64,000 nt of DNA from Burkholderia cepacia ATCC 25416 (GTDB lineage: Bacteria; Pseudomonadota; Gammaproteobacteria; Burkholderiales; Burkholderiaceae), in NCBI RefSeq assembly GCF_001411495.1, contig NZ_CP012981.1, forward strand, positions 3,348,001 to 3,412,000, read 5' to 3'. The notes under the pieces were generated by a model, which was not told the DNA's origin, searched no databases, and saw only the letters and a program-made list of their open reading frames with translations. A program made the position numbers and the translations under genes. Of this stretch, positions 1 through 7,520 are shown in pieces; positions within the stretch are counted from its first letter, which is position 1; each line of letters opens with the position of its first letter.

Positions 1-928
1 GTTGCCCACTGAGCAAGATCGACAGCGCGATGAAAGCAGCGCCGAAGGTGGCTACTAATGCGCCGATTGTTACGGCGCGGTGCCGCCACGCGGCATAGAT
101 GTCCTGCTCGGCTTCCGCCACCATGATGATCAGCGGCAACTTGGGCAGGTGCTTGAAGTAGTAGAGCCGGCGCACGCCGTCGATTGAGGCGGTCTCCGAG
201 AACACCCCTTCTGGTGCGGACTTGAACCGCAGGAAAGTCGCGGCCTTGCTGATGTCGCGGCCGACGATACCGTCCTTGTACGGCTGACGCATCACCATAA
301 TGCCGTCCTTGCCGATCAGCGACATCGAACCATGCTGCCCGAGCGATAGGCCGGCAAACAGCCGATGGAAGTATTCGAGGTTGAGCGCGATCAGTGCAAT
401 ACCCGCGAACGATCCGTCCGAGTTTGAGATCCGCCGCGACAACGTAATGACGAGCATGCCGCTGCGCAGGCGCGATGCGAACGGATCGCTGACATAGAGA
501 CCAACATCAGGACGATCGCGATGGACGGTGAAGTACTTACGGTCGGAGAAATTTCCCTTGCGGGGCACGTCGTTGGACGAATCGAGGATGATGTTGCCCT
601 TGGCATCGAGCACCAGCTGCGCACCAATAAAGGGCGCATTCATTGCATGGTCGAACAGCACGCCGCGTCGCAGCGCGGGCGCTGCTGCCATCACGTCAGG
701 CCGCTGCAAGCCGTGAATCAGCGCCTGTAAGGATAGGTCGTAGAGTTCGAAGTTGCGCTCGATATCGCGCTCGGCCAGCAGACCGAGATTGCGCGAGGTT
801 TCGCTAGCCCGCTCCAGGGCGTCGTGGCGGCTCTGGAATAGCTGTAGCACGCACAGGCCCATCAGCGCGCAGGCAATCACAATGCCGACTGCCACAATGG
901 CGTAAGGGGCTGCCTTCCCGGGATGCAT
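1..928 (-). CDS. Membrane sensor protein with periplasmic dCACHE domain (partial)
   Basis: About 309 residues are visible and the C-terminus lies beyond the left edge. A hydrophobic helix at residues 8-28 is followed by some 240 residues resembling a double CACHE ligand-sensing domain. A second helix starts near residue 285, after the RAVTIGALVATFG stretch. This is the usual N-terminal half of a diguanylate cyclase, histidine kinase or chemoreceptor; the output domain is not in the window, so its function is open. The ATG at 928 has a GAGGAG ribosome binding site a few bases upstream. It reads leftward, away from the cargo genes, and is either chromosomal or part of a larger island. Confidence 0.75.
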   Translation of the reverse strand, partial: MHPGKAAPYAIVAVGIVIACALMGLCVLQLFQSRHDALERASETSRNLGLLAERDIERNFELYDLSLQALIHGLQRPDVMAAAPALRRGVLFDHAMNAPFIGAQLVLDAKGNIILDSSNDVPRKGNFSDRKYFTVHRDRPDVGLYVSDPFASRLRSGMLVITLSRRISNSDGSFAGIALIALNLEYFHRLFAGLSLGQHGSMSLIGKDGIMVMRQPYKDGIVGRDISKAATFLRFKSAPEGVFSETASIDGVRRLYYFKHLPKLPLIIMVAEAEQDIYAAWRHRAVTIGALVATFGAAFIALSILLSGQ

Positions 929-1152
929 GGATCTCCTCGCCGCAAAAGTGTGCGCGCGCCGGCGCGTGGTTTCCGCATACTAAATCGGATAAGCACATTT
1001 GCAAGCGCAGAGCGAAATTGATCGAAAGGCGAACATCGCGCAAGGGAGACAGAGCTATCGGTGAACCCGAGCGGCAACAGTAACTTTATGTCCGATCTAT
1101 GACAAGACGTCACCCGATTCAATTGGCAGGGATTGACGGACCTTAGCTGCCC
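929..1152. other. Intergenic region at the left edge of the cargo/prophage
   Basis: 224 bases with no convincing gene. It holds the leader of the sensor gene and a one-mismatch copy of the dispersed AAAGTNACTTT motif at 1077-1087. A 9-bp word, GGTTTCCGC at 968-976, recurs in direct orientation at 40771-40779 beside the integrase start. It is a weak attachment-core candidate, because a 9-bp match between two stretches this long could be chance. Confidence 0.4.
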
Positions 1153-1869
1153 TCAGATCTCGGCAAGAAGCGGCAGTAGATCCATAGAAATGAGTCGCGC
1201 CTCGATATTGTGCGCCACGGCCAGGTGCTCCTCATTGTCGGCCGAGAACACCTCACCCTTGATGCTGACAAGGATCGTCCCGAGTCGCATCTTCCGATCT
1301 GCCGACAACACGGGAACGATCTCCTGCGCTTCGGGGATCTGTTGAATGGTCAGCTCCACGGGCAGATAGATCATCCAACCCACACCGGGGCGGTCTTGAA
1401 ACGCCTGCTTGTCCGAGTAACCGTCAGGCGCTGCCGAGATCACGGCCGGCAAAAACTCCTGTGCGGTCGCGCCCACAATACTCGCCACAGTGTCTTTGTG
1501 TTCGATGAACGCCCCGCGAGCGTCAATTGATACCGTATCGGGGAAATGCCCGCCGCACGCGAAGACCTCAATCGATGCGCCGATGGAATCGTCGGCGCTG
1601 CCATCCCATATCCCGAGCGAGGACGTTTCTTCGCCCCGGTATTCATTCTCCAGCGCCGCGACCGCCGTGCTACTGGGCTGGCCATCGGTCGCGTACACCT
1701 CCCCCGCCTGCGCCTCTTCGAGCGTGTCGCCCTGCATTCGCCAATTCGGACGCGACAGTTCCGGAGCCGCTGCCGCCATTACATCAACAATCGCACCAAC
1801 CTTCGCGAGTGTTTGCGAGAAAGCGAACACCTCGATCCCGCCGGCCTTGATGAAGGAATCAATTTTCAT
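1153..1869 (-). CDS. Imm52-family immunity protein (TsiT-like)
   Basis: 238 residues. Blocks typical of Imm52 are visible: LEEAQAGEVYATDGQPSS near residue 50, GASIEVFACGG, and a C-terminal half with DRPGVGWMIYLPVELTIQQ, IPEAQEIVPV, GTILVSIKGEVFS and NIEARLISMDLLP. Imm52 proteins are cytoplasmic antidotes encoded beside Tox-REase-5 nuclease toxins. Here the gene is the last of a leftward five-gene set, 12 bases after the toxin stop. The presumed role is to bind the toxin at 1882-2493 and protect the lysogen and its kin. No strong ribosome binding site is seen before the ATG, so it may be coupled to toxin translation. Confidence 0.85.
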   Translation of the reverse strand: MKIDSFIKAGGIEVFAFSQTLAKVGAIVDVMAAAAPELSRPNWRMQGDTLEEAQAGEVYATDGQPSSTAVAALENEYRGEETSSLGIWDGSADDSIGASIEVFACGGHFPDTVSIDARGAFIEHKDTVASIVGATAQEFLPAVISAAPDGYSDKQAFQDRPGVGWMIYLPVELTIQQIPEAQEIVPVLSADRKMRLGTILVSIKGEVFSADNEEHLAVAHNIEARLISMDLLPLLAEI

Positions 1870-1881
1870 GATGGTAGGAAT

Positions 1882-2493
1882 TTACGGAAAATACTCCGAC
1901 TCGATCGACATGGTCTTAAACCATACCGACATCCGCCTATAGGTCAACGGCCCTTGGAAATAGTACCGTAGCCGCGTAGGCGGATTCGCCTTGACCCGCA
2001 TCGCGCGCTTGATCGCCTGATCGCGCATATGGCGAAAGCCCTTGAAGAACTGTTCGGACTTCGGAATAGATCCATCAAGGAACTGGTCATAGTTCCCCTT
2101 GGCCTCTTGCAGCAAGCACTCTTGCGGCTTGAACCCGTCAAAATCGATTCCAAGCCACTCCCACTCGTCGCTCCACTGGCAGCTCTCCGTATCGAACGCA
2201 AAGCCGGTTACGCGCGCCTGATATCGGTACGCCGGCCAGTTAGCGCCGTGTCGGCTCCGCACAAGCTTGCCCGTCTGTTCGGGCGGGCACTTCTTGCAAG
2301 GCGCAGTGGAATCGGACATTGTCCGCGATTCCGTTTTTGCCTTCGCCTGCTCGTCCATCTTGCTGACGTCACCCCGAAGGCTACCGATCCCCGCTACTGC
2401 CACGCCCCCCAATAAAGCGCTTCCAATAGCCGACAATACCGGCCCCGCTTCCGCTGCTGCGGCTGTCACTAGAGGGATTAACGGTGCCGCCAT
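1882..2493 (-). CDS. Tox-REase-5 nuclease toxin, T6SS effector (TseT-like)
   Basis: 203 residues. The N-terminal 40 are hydrophobic and Ala/Gly rich (VTAAAAEAGP, ALLGGVAVAGIG), as in effectors that bind chaperones or insert in membranes. CKKCP at 66-70 is a short zinc-knuckle-like turn. The catalytic region has GIDFDGF at 115-121 and LLQEAKGNY at 128-135; the D...EAK pattern is that of restriction-endonuclease-fold toxins of the Tox-REase-5 family. The expected activity is DNA cleavage in rival cells after T6SS delivery. The start has a strong AAAGGAG site. The first 113 bases overlap the co-chaperone gene in another frame. It corresponds to P. aeruginosa TseT by order and family. Confidence 0.82.
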   Translation of the reverse strand: MAAPLIPLVTAAAAEAGPVLSAIGSALLGGVAVAGIGSLRGDVSKMDEQAKAKTESRTMSDSTAPCKKCPPEQTGKLVRSRHGANWPAYRYQARVTGFAFDTESCQWSDEWEWLGIDFDGFKPQECLLQEAKGNYDQFLDGSIPKSEQFFKGFRHMRDQAIKRAMRVKANPPTRLRYYFQGPLTYRRMSVWFKTMSIESEYFP

Positions 2494-2851
2494 GCGGAAC
2501 TCCTTTCAAGCTATCGGGATGTTGTGATCGCCAAGTGATCTCTTGGACGTAGACGTGAAAACGCTCATCGGCGCTACGGCCGGGTTTCGTCAGCCATGCC
2601 TTCGCAGCCGGCTTCTCGTAAAAGTGCGGCGAATATGCCTCGATTTTCAAGAACTGAACCAGATGCTCGCTATCCTGAATCCCGAGAGATCGAGCGGCGC
2701 GATATGCATCCCAGAGCCGGTTATGAAGATCGATATCCTGCGTCAAAGCAGGATCCGCCTTGAGCAGATCACGGCGCACGCCGTCAACGAAATTGCGAGC
2801 CTCGCCCTCGGCGAGTGCAGACACGTGGGCGGGAGTAAGGTTAAGCGGCAT
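2381..2851 (-). CDS. Putative effector co-chaperone (co-TecT-like)
   Basis: 156 residues with no domain I can name from sequence alone. The first 110 residues look helical and compact (LWDAYRAARSLGIQDSEHLV, LTKPGRSADERFHVYVQEI). The last 35 are Ser/Gly rich, and that part is encoded in DNA that also encodes the toxin N-terminus. It overlaps the upstream DUF4123 gene by 11 bases. By position it matches the small protein between tecT and tseT in Pseudomonas, shown there to act as a co-chaperone regulating effector loading. Function here is inferred from gene order. Confidence 0.6.
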   Translation of the reverse strand: MPLNLTPAHVSALAEGEARNFVDGVRRDLLKADPALTQDIDLHNRLWDAYRAARSLGIQDSEHLVQFLKIEAYSPHFYEKPAAKAWLTKPGRSADERFHVYVQEITWRSQHPDSLKGVPHGGTVNPSSDSRSSGSGAGIVGYWKRFIGGRGSSGDR

Positions 2852-3338
2852 GGGGATGCGCCCTGAAGAGCTGCCCGTCGATCTCGATCAACCAGTCGAA
2901 GGTCGGTGAGAAAAATGTCGTCCGCTCGGTCGGACTAAGGGCAGGTGCGAAATGCCGCATCACACGGGCGTCGTAATAGCGAAGCATTACCGACCGGCCA
3001 TCCGGCAATATGCCGTCGAGCCGGTCGCGAAGTTCTGCCGCAAGCTGGTGCGGTTGATACGCGCTGATAATCCAGCTCACCCCATATTCGCCCTGCGCTA
3101 ACTGCCCAAGCACACGCCGGCAATCGCCGTCGACAGCCGCGAAGTCGAATAGCCACGGGCCGGCGTCCGCGAGCGAGGCGTCTGGTGTTGCATCAAGCAG
3201 CGCAATTGCCGCGTCGCGCGTCCGGCGCGGCTCGGAACCGCCCAGCTCCGAATACAACAGCCCATCCACAAGCGCAAACAGACGAACCGGAAGGCTCGCC
3301 CGCTCTTGCACCGCTGAATAGATATCTTGAACGCTCAT
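2841..3338 (-). CDS. DUF4123-family T6SS effector chaperone (TecT/Tap-like)
   Basis: 165 residues across the DUF4123 fold: an N-terminal LFALVDGLLY strand, then PWLFDFAAVDGD, a WIISAYQPHQLAAELRDRL segment, and RYYDARVMRHFAPALSPTER, which is highly typical of the family. DUF4123 adaptors recruit a specific effector to a PAAR or VgrG spike. It sits 6 bases downstream of the PAAR gene and upstream of the co-chaperone and toxin, so its client is very probably the Tox-REase-5 protein. The ATG at 3338 is the only sensible start. Confidence 0.85.
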   Translation of the reverse strand: MSVQDIYSAVQERASLPVRLFALVDGLLYSELGGSEPRRTRDAAIALLDATPDASLADAGPWLFDFAAVDGDCRRVLGQLAQGEYGVSWIISAYQPHQLAAELRDRLDGILPDGRSVMLRYYDARVMRHFAPALSPTERTTFFSPTFDWLIEIDGQLFRAHPHAA

Positions 3339-3344
3339 CGACGC

Positions 3345-3776
3345 TCACCCGCGAACGACCATCGCAGCCGCATTCTTGGCAGCAGCAACCATGCACGAGA
3401 GACAGAATCCCTGTGACGGCTTCGGGGCAGCGAGTTCGAGCGCGACCGGACCTCCGGTCGCAGAGAAACCCATTCTGACGAGTGCATCCGACTCGAAGGA
3501 CTGAAACATCTCTGACTGCGATGCAATCATGGTTGGGAGAGGACTGCACCCGCAAGCGACCTTATCGCCTTCCAGCGCAGCTTCGTGCCCCATCAAGTTA
3601 CCCGGCCAACGCGGCCCCTCTGCAACGATGACGCCGACACGCTTGCACGCTGGACAAGTTACTTTGGCACCTACGTAGGTGAGTCCAACTCCGTCGCAAC
3701 TCATTGTCGGGATAGCGTCGACGACCACCCCGCCGCTGGTCGATTGGTCTCCGACTCGGAGATAGTTCCGCCTCAC
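3345..3776 (-). CDS. PAAR-domain T6SS spike-tip protein
   Basis: 143 residues from a GTG start at 3776, chosen because GAGAGGG lies seven bases upstream and PAAR proteins typically begin RRNYLRVGDQSTSGG; the longer upstream reading frame has no support. PAAR features are the N-terminal RVGDQSTSGGVVVDAIPTM, the CPAC pair, and HEAALEGDKVACGCSPLPT. The protein would cap the VgrG spike and carry the toxin via the DUF4123 adaptor. The C-terminus has an extra CLSCMVAAAKNAAA tail. The KVTC codons are spelled with AAA GTA ACT, giving a near-perfect copy of the dispersed motif at 3655-3665. Confidence 0.85.
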   Translation of the reverse strand: MRRNYLRVGDQSTSGGVVVDAIPTMSCDGVGLTYVGAKVTCPACKRVGVIVAEGPRWPGNLMGHEAALEGDKVACGCSPLPTMIASQSEMFQSFESDALVRMGFSATGGPVALELAAPKPSQGFCLSCMVAAAKNAAAMVVRG

Positions 3777-3949
3777 ATGCAGGCCCTCTCGGTTTCTAAT
3801 GATCCGACTATTACCCGAGCAAGAGACCGATGTCGAGAGTCGGAAGGCGACTTGACCAAATGTGACATTTAACCAACTCGCCCCCGTGCTCAAACCCCCG
3901 CAAAATTGCCGGGTATGCCGCAGGAGCTGTCCTGCGGGCGAGCCATCCG

Positions 3950-4735
3950 CTAGAACAGACCAACCGGCTGCGACGCGTCATCCCAACTGAAAATGATCAG
4001 CTCGTTACGGTCGACGGCCTCAACACCAACCGTGTACTGGATCGGCACGGTCTCGATGTAAAACCCTTCAAACACGCGTCGAATGTCCGGGTGATCGTTG
4101 AGACTCACAATCGCGCGACCTTTGAGACGGCGCAGCCGCTCGGCCATCTTTTCGTACTCCGCAAACGGAAACGGCACGCCATACCCCTGCGTCTCGTAAT
4201 ACGGGGGATCGAGATAGAACAGCGTGTGCGGCCGATCGTATCGATCAATGCACGCAGCCCAATCCAAGCGTTCGATGAAGGCATTCGCCAACCGCTGATG
4301 CGCGACGGATAGCTCCTCCTTGAGACGAATGGGATTCAATCCCGGCGCAGCCAGCGTCTTCGACCCGAAAGTCTGCCCTTCGAGCTTCCCACCAAAGCAA
4401 CTTTTTTGCAGGTAGTAGAAGCGTGCAGCACGCTGGATATCGGTGAGCGTTTCCGGGATCGTATGCTTCAACCAACCAAACAGCTCGCGACTCGTAAACG
4501 CCCAATTGAACTGCCGCACGAACTCATCGACATGATGCTGCACGACACGATACAAATTGATCAGTTCACCGTTGATGTCGTTGACCACCTCGACCTTCGC
4601 CGGCGGACGCATGAAGTACAACGCGGCCCCGCCCGCGAACACTTCGACATAGCAGTCGTGCGCCGGGAAACGCGGGATCAGGTGATCTGCAAGACGGCGC
4701 TTACCGCCGATCCAAGGAATGATGGGATTTGCCAT
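3950..4735 (-). CDS. Phage DNA adenine methyltransferase (Dam-like, D12 class)
   Basis: 261 residues from ATG 4735; upstream codons in the same frame are spurious. N6-adenine methyltransferase motifs are clear: PWIGGKRRLADHL at the N-terminus, AdoMet-binding EVFAGGAALYFMRP near residue 35, and catalytic DPPYYETQGYG near residue 185. It presumably methylates phage or host DNA at short sites, protecting against restriction or modulating regulation. It is the leftmost clearly phage-type gene, between the lysis genes and the T6SS cargo. The KSCFGG codons (AAA AGT TGC TTT) contain an exact dispersed-motif copy at 4394-4404. Confidence 0.88.
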   Translation of the reverse strand: MANPIIPWIGGKRRLADHLIPRFPAHDCYVEVFAGGAALYFMRPPAKVEVVNDINGELINLYRVVQHHVDEFVRQFNWAFTSRELFGWLKHTIPETLTDIQRAARFYYLQKSCFGGKLEGQTFGSKTLAAPGLNPIRLKEELSVAHQRLANAFIERLDWAACIDRYDRPHTLFYLDPPYYETQGYGVPFPFAEYEKMAERLRRLKGRAIVSLNDHPDIRRVFEGFYIETVPIQYTVGVEAVDRNELIIFSWDDASQPVGLF

Positions 4736-4828
4736 TGTGAAAGCCGTTTTAAAACTTGGTGTAGAATCCGGCCCGCCTACCGGTAGGTAGCAGGGCCTTG
4801 GCCGATTCACTGGCGTACACAGTGGAAA

Positions 4829-4868
4829 GGCGACCGGGAGACGTGTTGCTGCACGTCCTCCGGTCGCC
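4829..4868. other. Long GC-rich hairpin between lysis genes and dam
   Basis: Near-perfect inverted repeat: GGCGACCGG (4829-4837) pairs with CCGGTCGCC (4860-4868), and GACGTG (4840-4845) pairs with CACGTC (4852-4857), with a loop TTGCTG. On the plus strand it is followed by a T-rich run (TGTTTCTTTC). On the leftward, coding strand the following T-run is poor. It could be a plus-strand terminator or a structured late-message end. Confidence 0.55.
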
Positions 4869-4905
4869 CTGTTTCTTTCGAGGCCGCCCGGCCCCGATCG
4901 CCGCG

Positions 4906-5400
4906 CTACTGCGGCAAGTTGCTTTGCGCGTCGCCGATCAACGCGTCGTAACTGCGCTCGCACTGCCGGCCGGCAATGCCTCGCTCGTCAGCGATTTTCG
5001 CCAGATCTCCCGCGCGCTCGTCAGCCCGGCCGAACACGTCGGCAAGCAGATCGAGGGCGTCGCCGGTTGCCGGGCTTCCGGCCGCAGCGCCGGCACGCCG
5101 GACGTCGGCGACGAGTGAGGCGACTTGCCTGCGCAGCCCGTCAGCAGCAGCGCCGGCAACAGCAGCATCAGCGGCTGCCTGATCACGTTCTTTCGCAGCA
5201 TCGGTTGCGATCTCCTGTTGTGCCGCCAACCGGCGGCGATATTCGTTACGTTCGTTCGTCAGGTCATCGATCTGCCGCGCCTGATCCACCACCTTCGCGG
5301 ATTGGTCGGCATCACGATGTCCCTCGAAGTAGCCGCAGGCAGCGCCGGCAATGACGCCAGCAACGACGAGCAGCCAAATGCGCGGGTCGATCCACGTCAT
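4906..5400 (-). CDS. Rz-like spanin, inner-membrane subunit (DUF2514-type)
   Basis: 164 residues starting MTWIDPRIW at 5400. One transmembrane helix at 8-25 (WLLVVAGVIAGAACGYF) precedes a long helical, charged region (residues 30-105, many A/E/R/Q) expected to be a periplasmic coiled coil. This is the i-spanin architecture: it links the inner membrane to an outer-membrane lipoprotein and fuses them in the last step of lysis. The Rz1 partner is nested inside it in another frame. Its start overlaps the endolysin stop by four bases. A near-motif (CAAGTTGCTTT, 4915-4925) lies at its 3' end. Confidence 0.75.
   Translation of the reverse strand: MTWIDPRIWLLVVAGVIAGAACGYFEGHRDADQSAKVVDQARQIDDLTNERNEYRRRLAAQQEIATDAAKERDQAAADAAVAGAAADGLRRQVASLVADVRRAGAAAGSPATGDALDLLADVFGRADERAGDLAKIADERGIAGRQCERSYDALIGDAQSNLPQ
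4938..5201 (-). CDS. Rz1-like outer-membrane lipoprotein spanin, nested in Rz
   Basis: 87 residues wholly inside the Rz gene in a different frame. A basic start (MLRKNVIRQ), a hydrophobic stretch LMLLLPALLL and a lipobox LLTGCAG predict lipoprotein processing at Cys23. The mature part is Pro/Ser rich, as in o-spanins. Embedding of Rz1 in Rz is known from lambda-like phages, and the lipobox in this exact place supports the call over a chance frame. Confidence 0.7.
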   Translation of the reverse strand: MLRKNVIRQPLMLLLPALLLTGCAGKSPHSSPTSGVPALRPEARQPATPSICLPTCSAGLTSAREIWRKSLTSEALPAGSASAVTTR

Positions 5401-5897
5401 GCGATCACCTCCCCGCCGGCCGCGCGATACGCCGCCAGCAATTCCTCGATGTCGTTTTCGTGCTGGCCGTATCCCGCCCCCGGCAGACTGGCCCATACGT
5501 TCGACACCTTGGCGATGGCTTCGCGAAACCGGCCTGCATCGATCAACGGCAATGCGCCGTGCTCGCGCAACTGCTGCAGCGCGTACCGATCCTGCGACAC
5601 CGGCCCGAAGTCGGGCAGCTTCATCTGCGCCTGATAGATCCGCCACCAGCGCGTGAGGATCTGGTAACGACCAGCCGCTGTCGACGGCACGCGGATCTGG
5701 CGATTGAGCACATTCGGATGTGCGGCATAGCTCGCAAACAGCAGCGGGCGCGATGCCGTCGCACCGACCAGGACGTTGTAACCGTCGTCCGACTTCGCGA
5801 GCAGCGGCAAGCCGATCTCGCTTACCGCGATGGTGTCGAGAAACGCCACCCGGTTCTTTCCGCCTGCGGCGGCAACACTGATTCGCGCCATCGTCAC
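5397..5897 (-). CDS. Endolysin, lambda R-type lytic transglycosylase (GH104)
   Basis: 166 residues. It aligns by eye with lambda R: FLDTIAVSEIGLP with the catalytic Glu near residue 27, GYNVLVGA, AAGRYQILTRWW, DFGPVSQDRYALQQLREHGALPLI and SNVWASLPGAGYGQHE. It would cleave the glycan backbone of peptidoglycan. There is no signal peptide, so export depends on the holin next to it, whose stop overlaps this start by four bases. Confidence 0.9.
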   Translation of the reverse strand: MTMARISVAAAGGKNRVAFLDTIAVSEIGLPLLAKSDDGYNVLVGATASRPLLFASYAAHPNVLNRQIRVPSTAAGRYQILTRWWRIYQAQMKLPDFGPVSQDRYALQQLREHGALPLIDAGRFREAIAKVSNVWASLPGAGYGQHENDIEELLAAYRAAGGEVIA

Positions 5898-6178
5898 TTC
5901 CCCCCAAACACACGTTTTGCATTCCGGCGCAGCAGCACTTCGAGGTATTGCGACCCCACAATGCCGAGCGCACTCCCCAGACCGAGCAGAGCGATCGGCG
6001 GCAGATCCGGGATCTGCAGCAGCGCGAGCCCGGCCACCATCGACGTCGCCGATCCCAACACGGCACGGCCGGCGACGAGCCGAAACGTCAGTTGCTCCCC
6101 GCCCACCAACACCTTCGCGATGCCAATCAATCCGCCCATGACGATCAGCTCCAGAATCGTTTTTTCGTGGTCTTGCAT
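5894..6178 (-). CDS. Phage holin
   Basis: 94 residues with about two to three hydrophobic segments (ILELIVMGGLIGIAKVLVG, RAVLGSATSMVAGLALLQI, IALLGLGSALGIVGSQYLEVLL), a charged N-terminus and a basic C-terminus (RRNAKRVFGGK). Size, topology and location just upstream of the endolysin fit a holin that permeabilises the inner membrane at a set time. Exact family not assigned. Confidence 0.8.
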   Translation of the reverse strand: MQDHEKTILELIVMGGLIGIAKVLVGGEQLTFRLVAGRAVLGSATSMVAGLALLQIPDLPPIALLGLGSALGIVGSQYLEVLLRRNAKRVFGGK

Positions 6179-6194
6179 CGGTTCCCCTTGCCCG

Positions 6195-6232
6195 ATAAAA
6201 AGAAAGGCCGCCCCGGTTGCCCGTGAGCGGCC
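6195..6232 (-). terminator. Intrinsic terminator between gpD and the lysis genes
   Basis: On the minus strand GGCCGC (6232-6227) pairs with GCGGCC (6211-6206), followed by a T-rich run over 6204-6195 (TTTCTTTTT). It would stop leftward transcription after the tail gene D unless antiterminated. Confidence 0.65.
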
Positions 6233-6254
6233 TGCAAATTCAGTGCGTGACGCG

Positions 6255-7304
6255 TTACTGCGGCGCCGGCACCACCAGAGTGATTTTCTTGCCCGACTTC
6301 TTCTTGTGCCCGACCTTCGCTTTCCCCTTGTTCCCTCCGTTCAAAGTCACGACCGTGATCCACCCGCGCGATGCGAACGTGTGCTCGACCGACTCGATCA
6401 GAAACTCACCGTCTACTCCGGTCTTGAACCCCTTCAGCGCGATCGTCTTTTCCGCCGACAGATCTGCGCGGCCGCGCATCGTCAGCCGGCTCGTCGACGT
6501 GTGCCGGTTGAGCGTCGCCATTCGCGATGTCGCGCCCGCTTTCGCGGCTTCCGGACTCGCGAACGCATGGCGCTCGGTATGCACCGCGGACGCACCTGGC
6601 GGTGCATCCGGGTTCGGGATCGTCAGATCGATCTTCTTCCCGGACTTGCGGTCATGCACCTTCGTGCGCACGGCCGCGAAGCTCGCTCGGTCGGGGAAAT
6701 TGATGTCGTAATCGAGCAGGTCGCCCGGCGTGAGCGTGACGATCGGCAGCGGCTTGCCGCTCGCGCTCTTACCGCCGCCGCGCGGCAAAACGATCAGCTT
6801 GCCGGCCTTGACCGTCGCCGTCGCCCCATACTGGCGAGCCACGCGCGTGATGAAGTGCAGATCGCTCTCGCCGAACTGGTCGATACGCGGCACGACAACG
6901 TCGACGTCACACGCGGCCGCCCATTTGTTACGACGCGCGACGTCGCCGACGATGTCGGCCAGCTTCGCGTTCGACCAGCTCCCGTATCGCTGCGTTTTCG
7001 ACGTCGCGCGCATGTTCGCAGGCTTGCCCCGGATCACGACGCTGGCCGGCGGCCCGCGCAATCCAACCTCGTCGACGGCGTACTCGCCGAGCATCAACAG
7101 CCCCTGCCCCTCCCATCCGATCGACACCTTCAAAGTCGCGCCCTTCGGCGGAAACTCGACGCGGCCGTCGCGATCGTCGAGCGTGATCGTGCACTCGTCG
7201 GCGTCTAGACCAGGTTTGTCCATCGACCGGATCTCAAGCACGCGATCCTGTATAACCTTCGTCACGTCCGAGCCGTTCGCGACGACCTGAAAAATCGCTT
7301 CCAT
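6255..7304 (-). CDS. D: Late control / baseplate hub protein gpD (P2-like)
   Basis: 349 residues with the gpD layout: EADECTITLDDRDG-like N-terminal beta region, a GWEGQGLLMLGEYAVDEV block, ADIVGDVARRNKW, and a C-terminal TSRLTMRGRADLSAEKTIAL / GVDGEFLIESVEHTF barrel followed by a Lys-rich tail. In P2-type tails gpD sits at the hub beneath the spike. It lies 9 bases downstream of gene X, as in P2-like gene order. Confidence 0.9.
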   Translation of the reverse strand: MEAIFQVVANGSDVTKVIQDRVLEIRSMDKPGLDADECTITLDDRDGRVEFPPKGATLKVSIGWEGQGLLMLGEYAVDEVGLRGPPASVVIRGKPANMRATSKTQRYGSWSNAKLADIVGDVARRNKWAAACDVDVVVPRIDQFGESDLHFITRVARQYGATATVKAGKLIVLPRGGGKSASGKPLPIVTLTPGDLLDYDINFPDRASFAAVRTKVHDRKSGKKIDLTIPNPDAPPGASAVHTERHAFASPEAAKAGATSRMATLNRHTSTSRLTMRGRADLSAEKTIALKGFKTGVDGEFLIESVEHTFASRGWITVVTLNGGNKGKAKVGHKKKSGKKITLVVPAPQ

Positions 7305-7313
7305 CGCACCTCA

Positions 7314-7520
7314 CTATGTCCAGAGCTGGACGGACTCGGCACGCGGCGCATCGAGATCCGGCATCAGGATCTCGACGCCGGCCGGGAACGGCTGCGGCCG
7401 ATTCGCCAGCCCCGGATTCGCTTCGTACACGGCCTCGACCGTTCCCTGCAGCGCTCCGTAGAAGCGATAGCAGAGCGTGTCGAGCACGTCACCGTCAGAC
7501 GTTCTTAAAGTCTTCGCCAT
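7314..7520 (-). CDS. X: Tail protein X (LysM-like, P2 gpX)
   Basis: 68 residues with the gpX/LysM pattern: RTSDGDVLDTLCYRFYG at the N-terminus and VEAVYEANPGLANRPQPFPAGVEILMPD. It probably contributes to the baseplate or tail-end structure. The start overlaps the 3' end of the gpU-like gene by 26 bases. Confidence 0.88.
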   Translation of the reverse strand: MAKTLRTSDGDVLDTLCYRFYGALQGTVEAVYEANPGLANRPQPFPAGVEILMPDLDAPRAESVQLWT

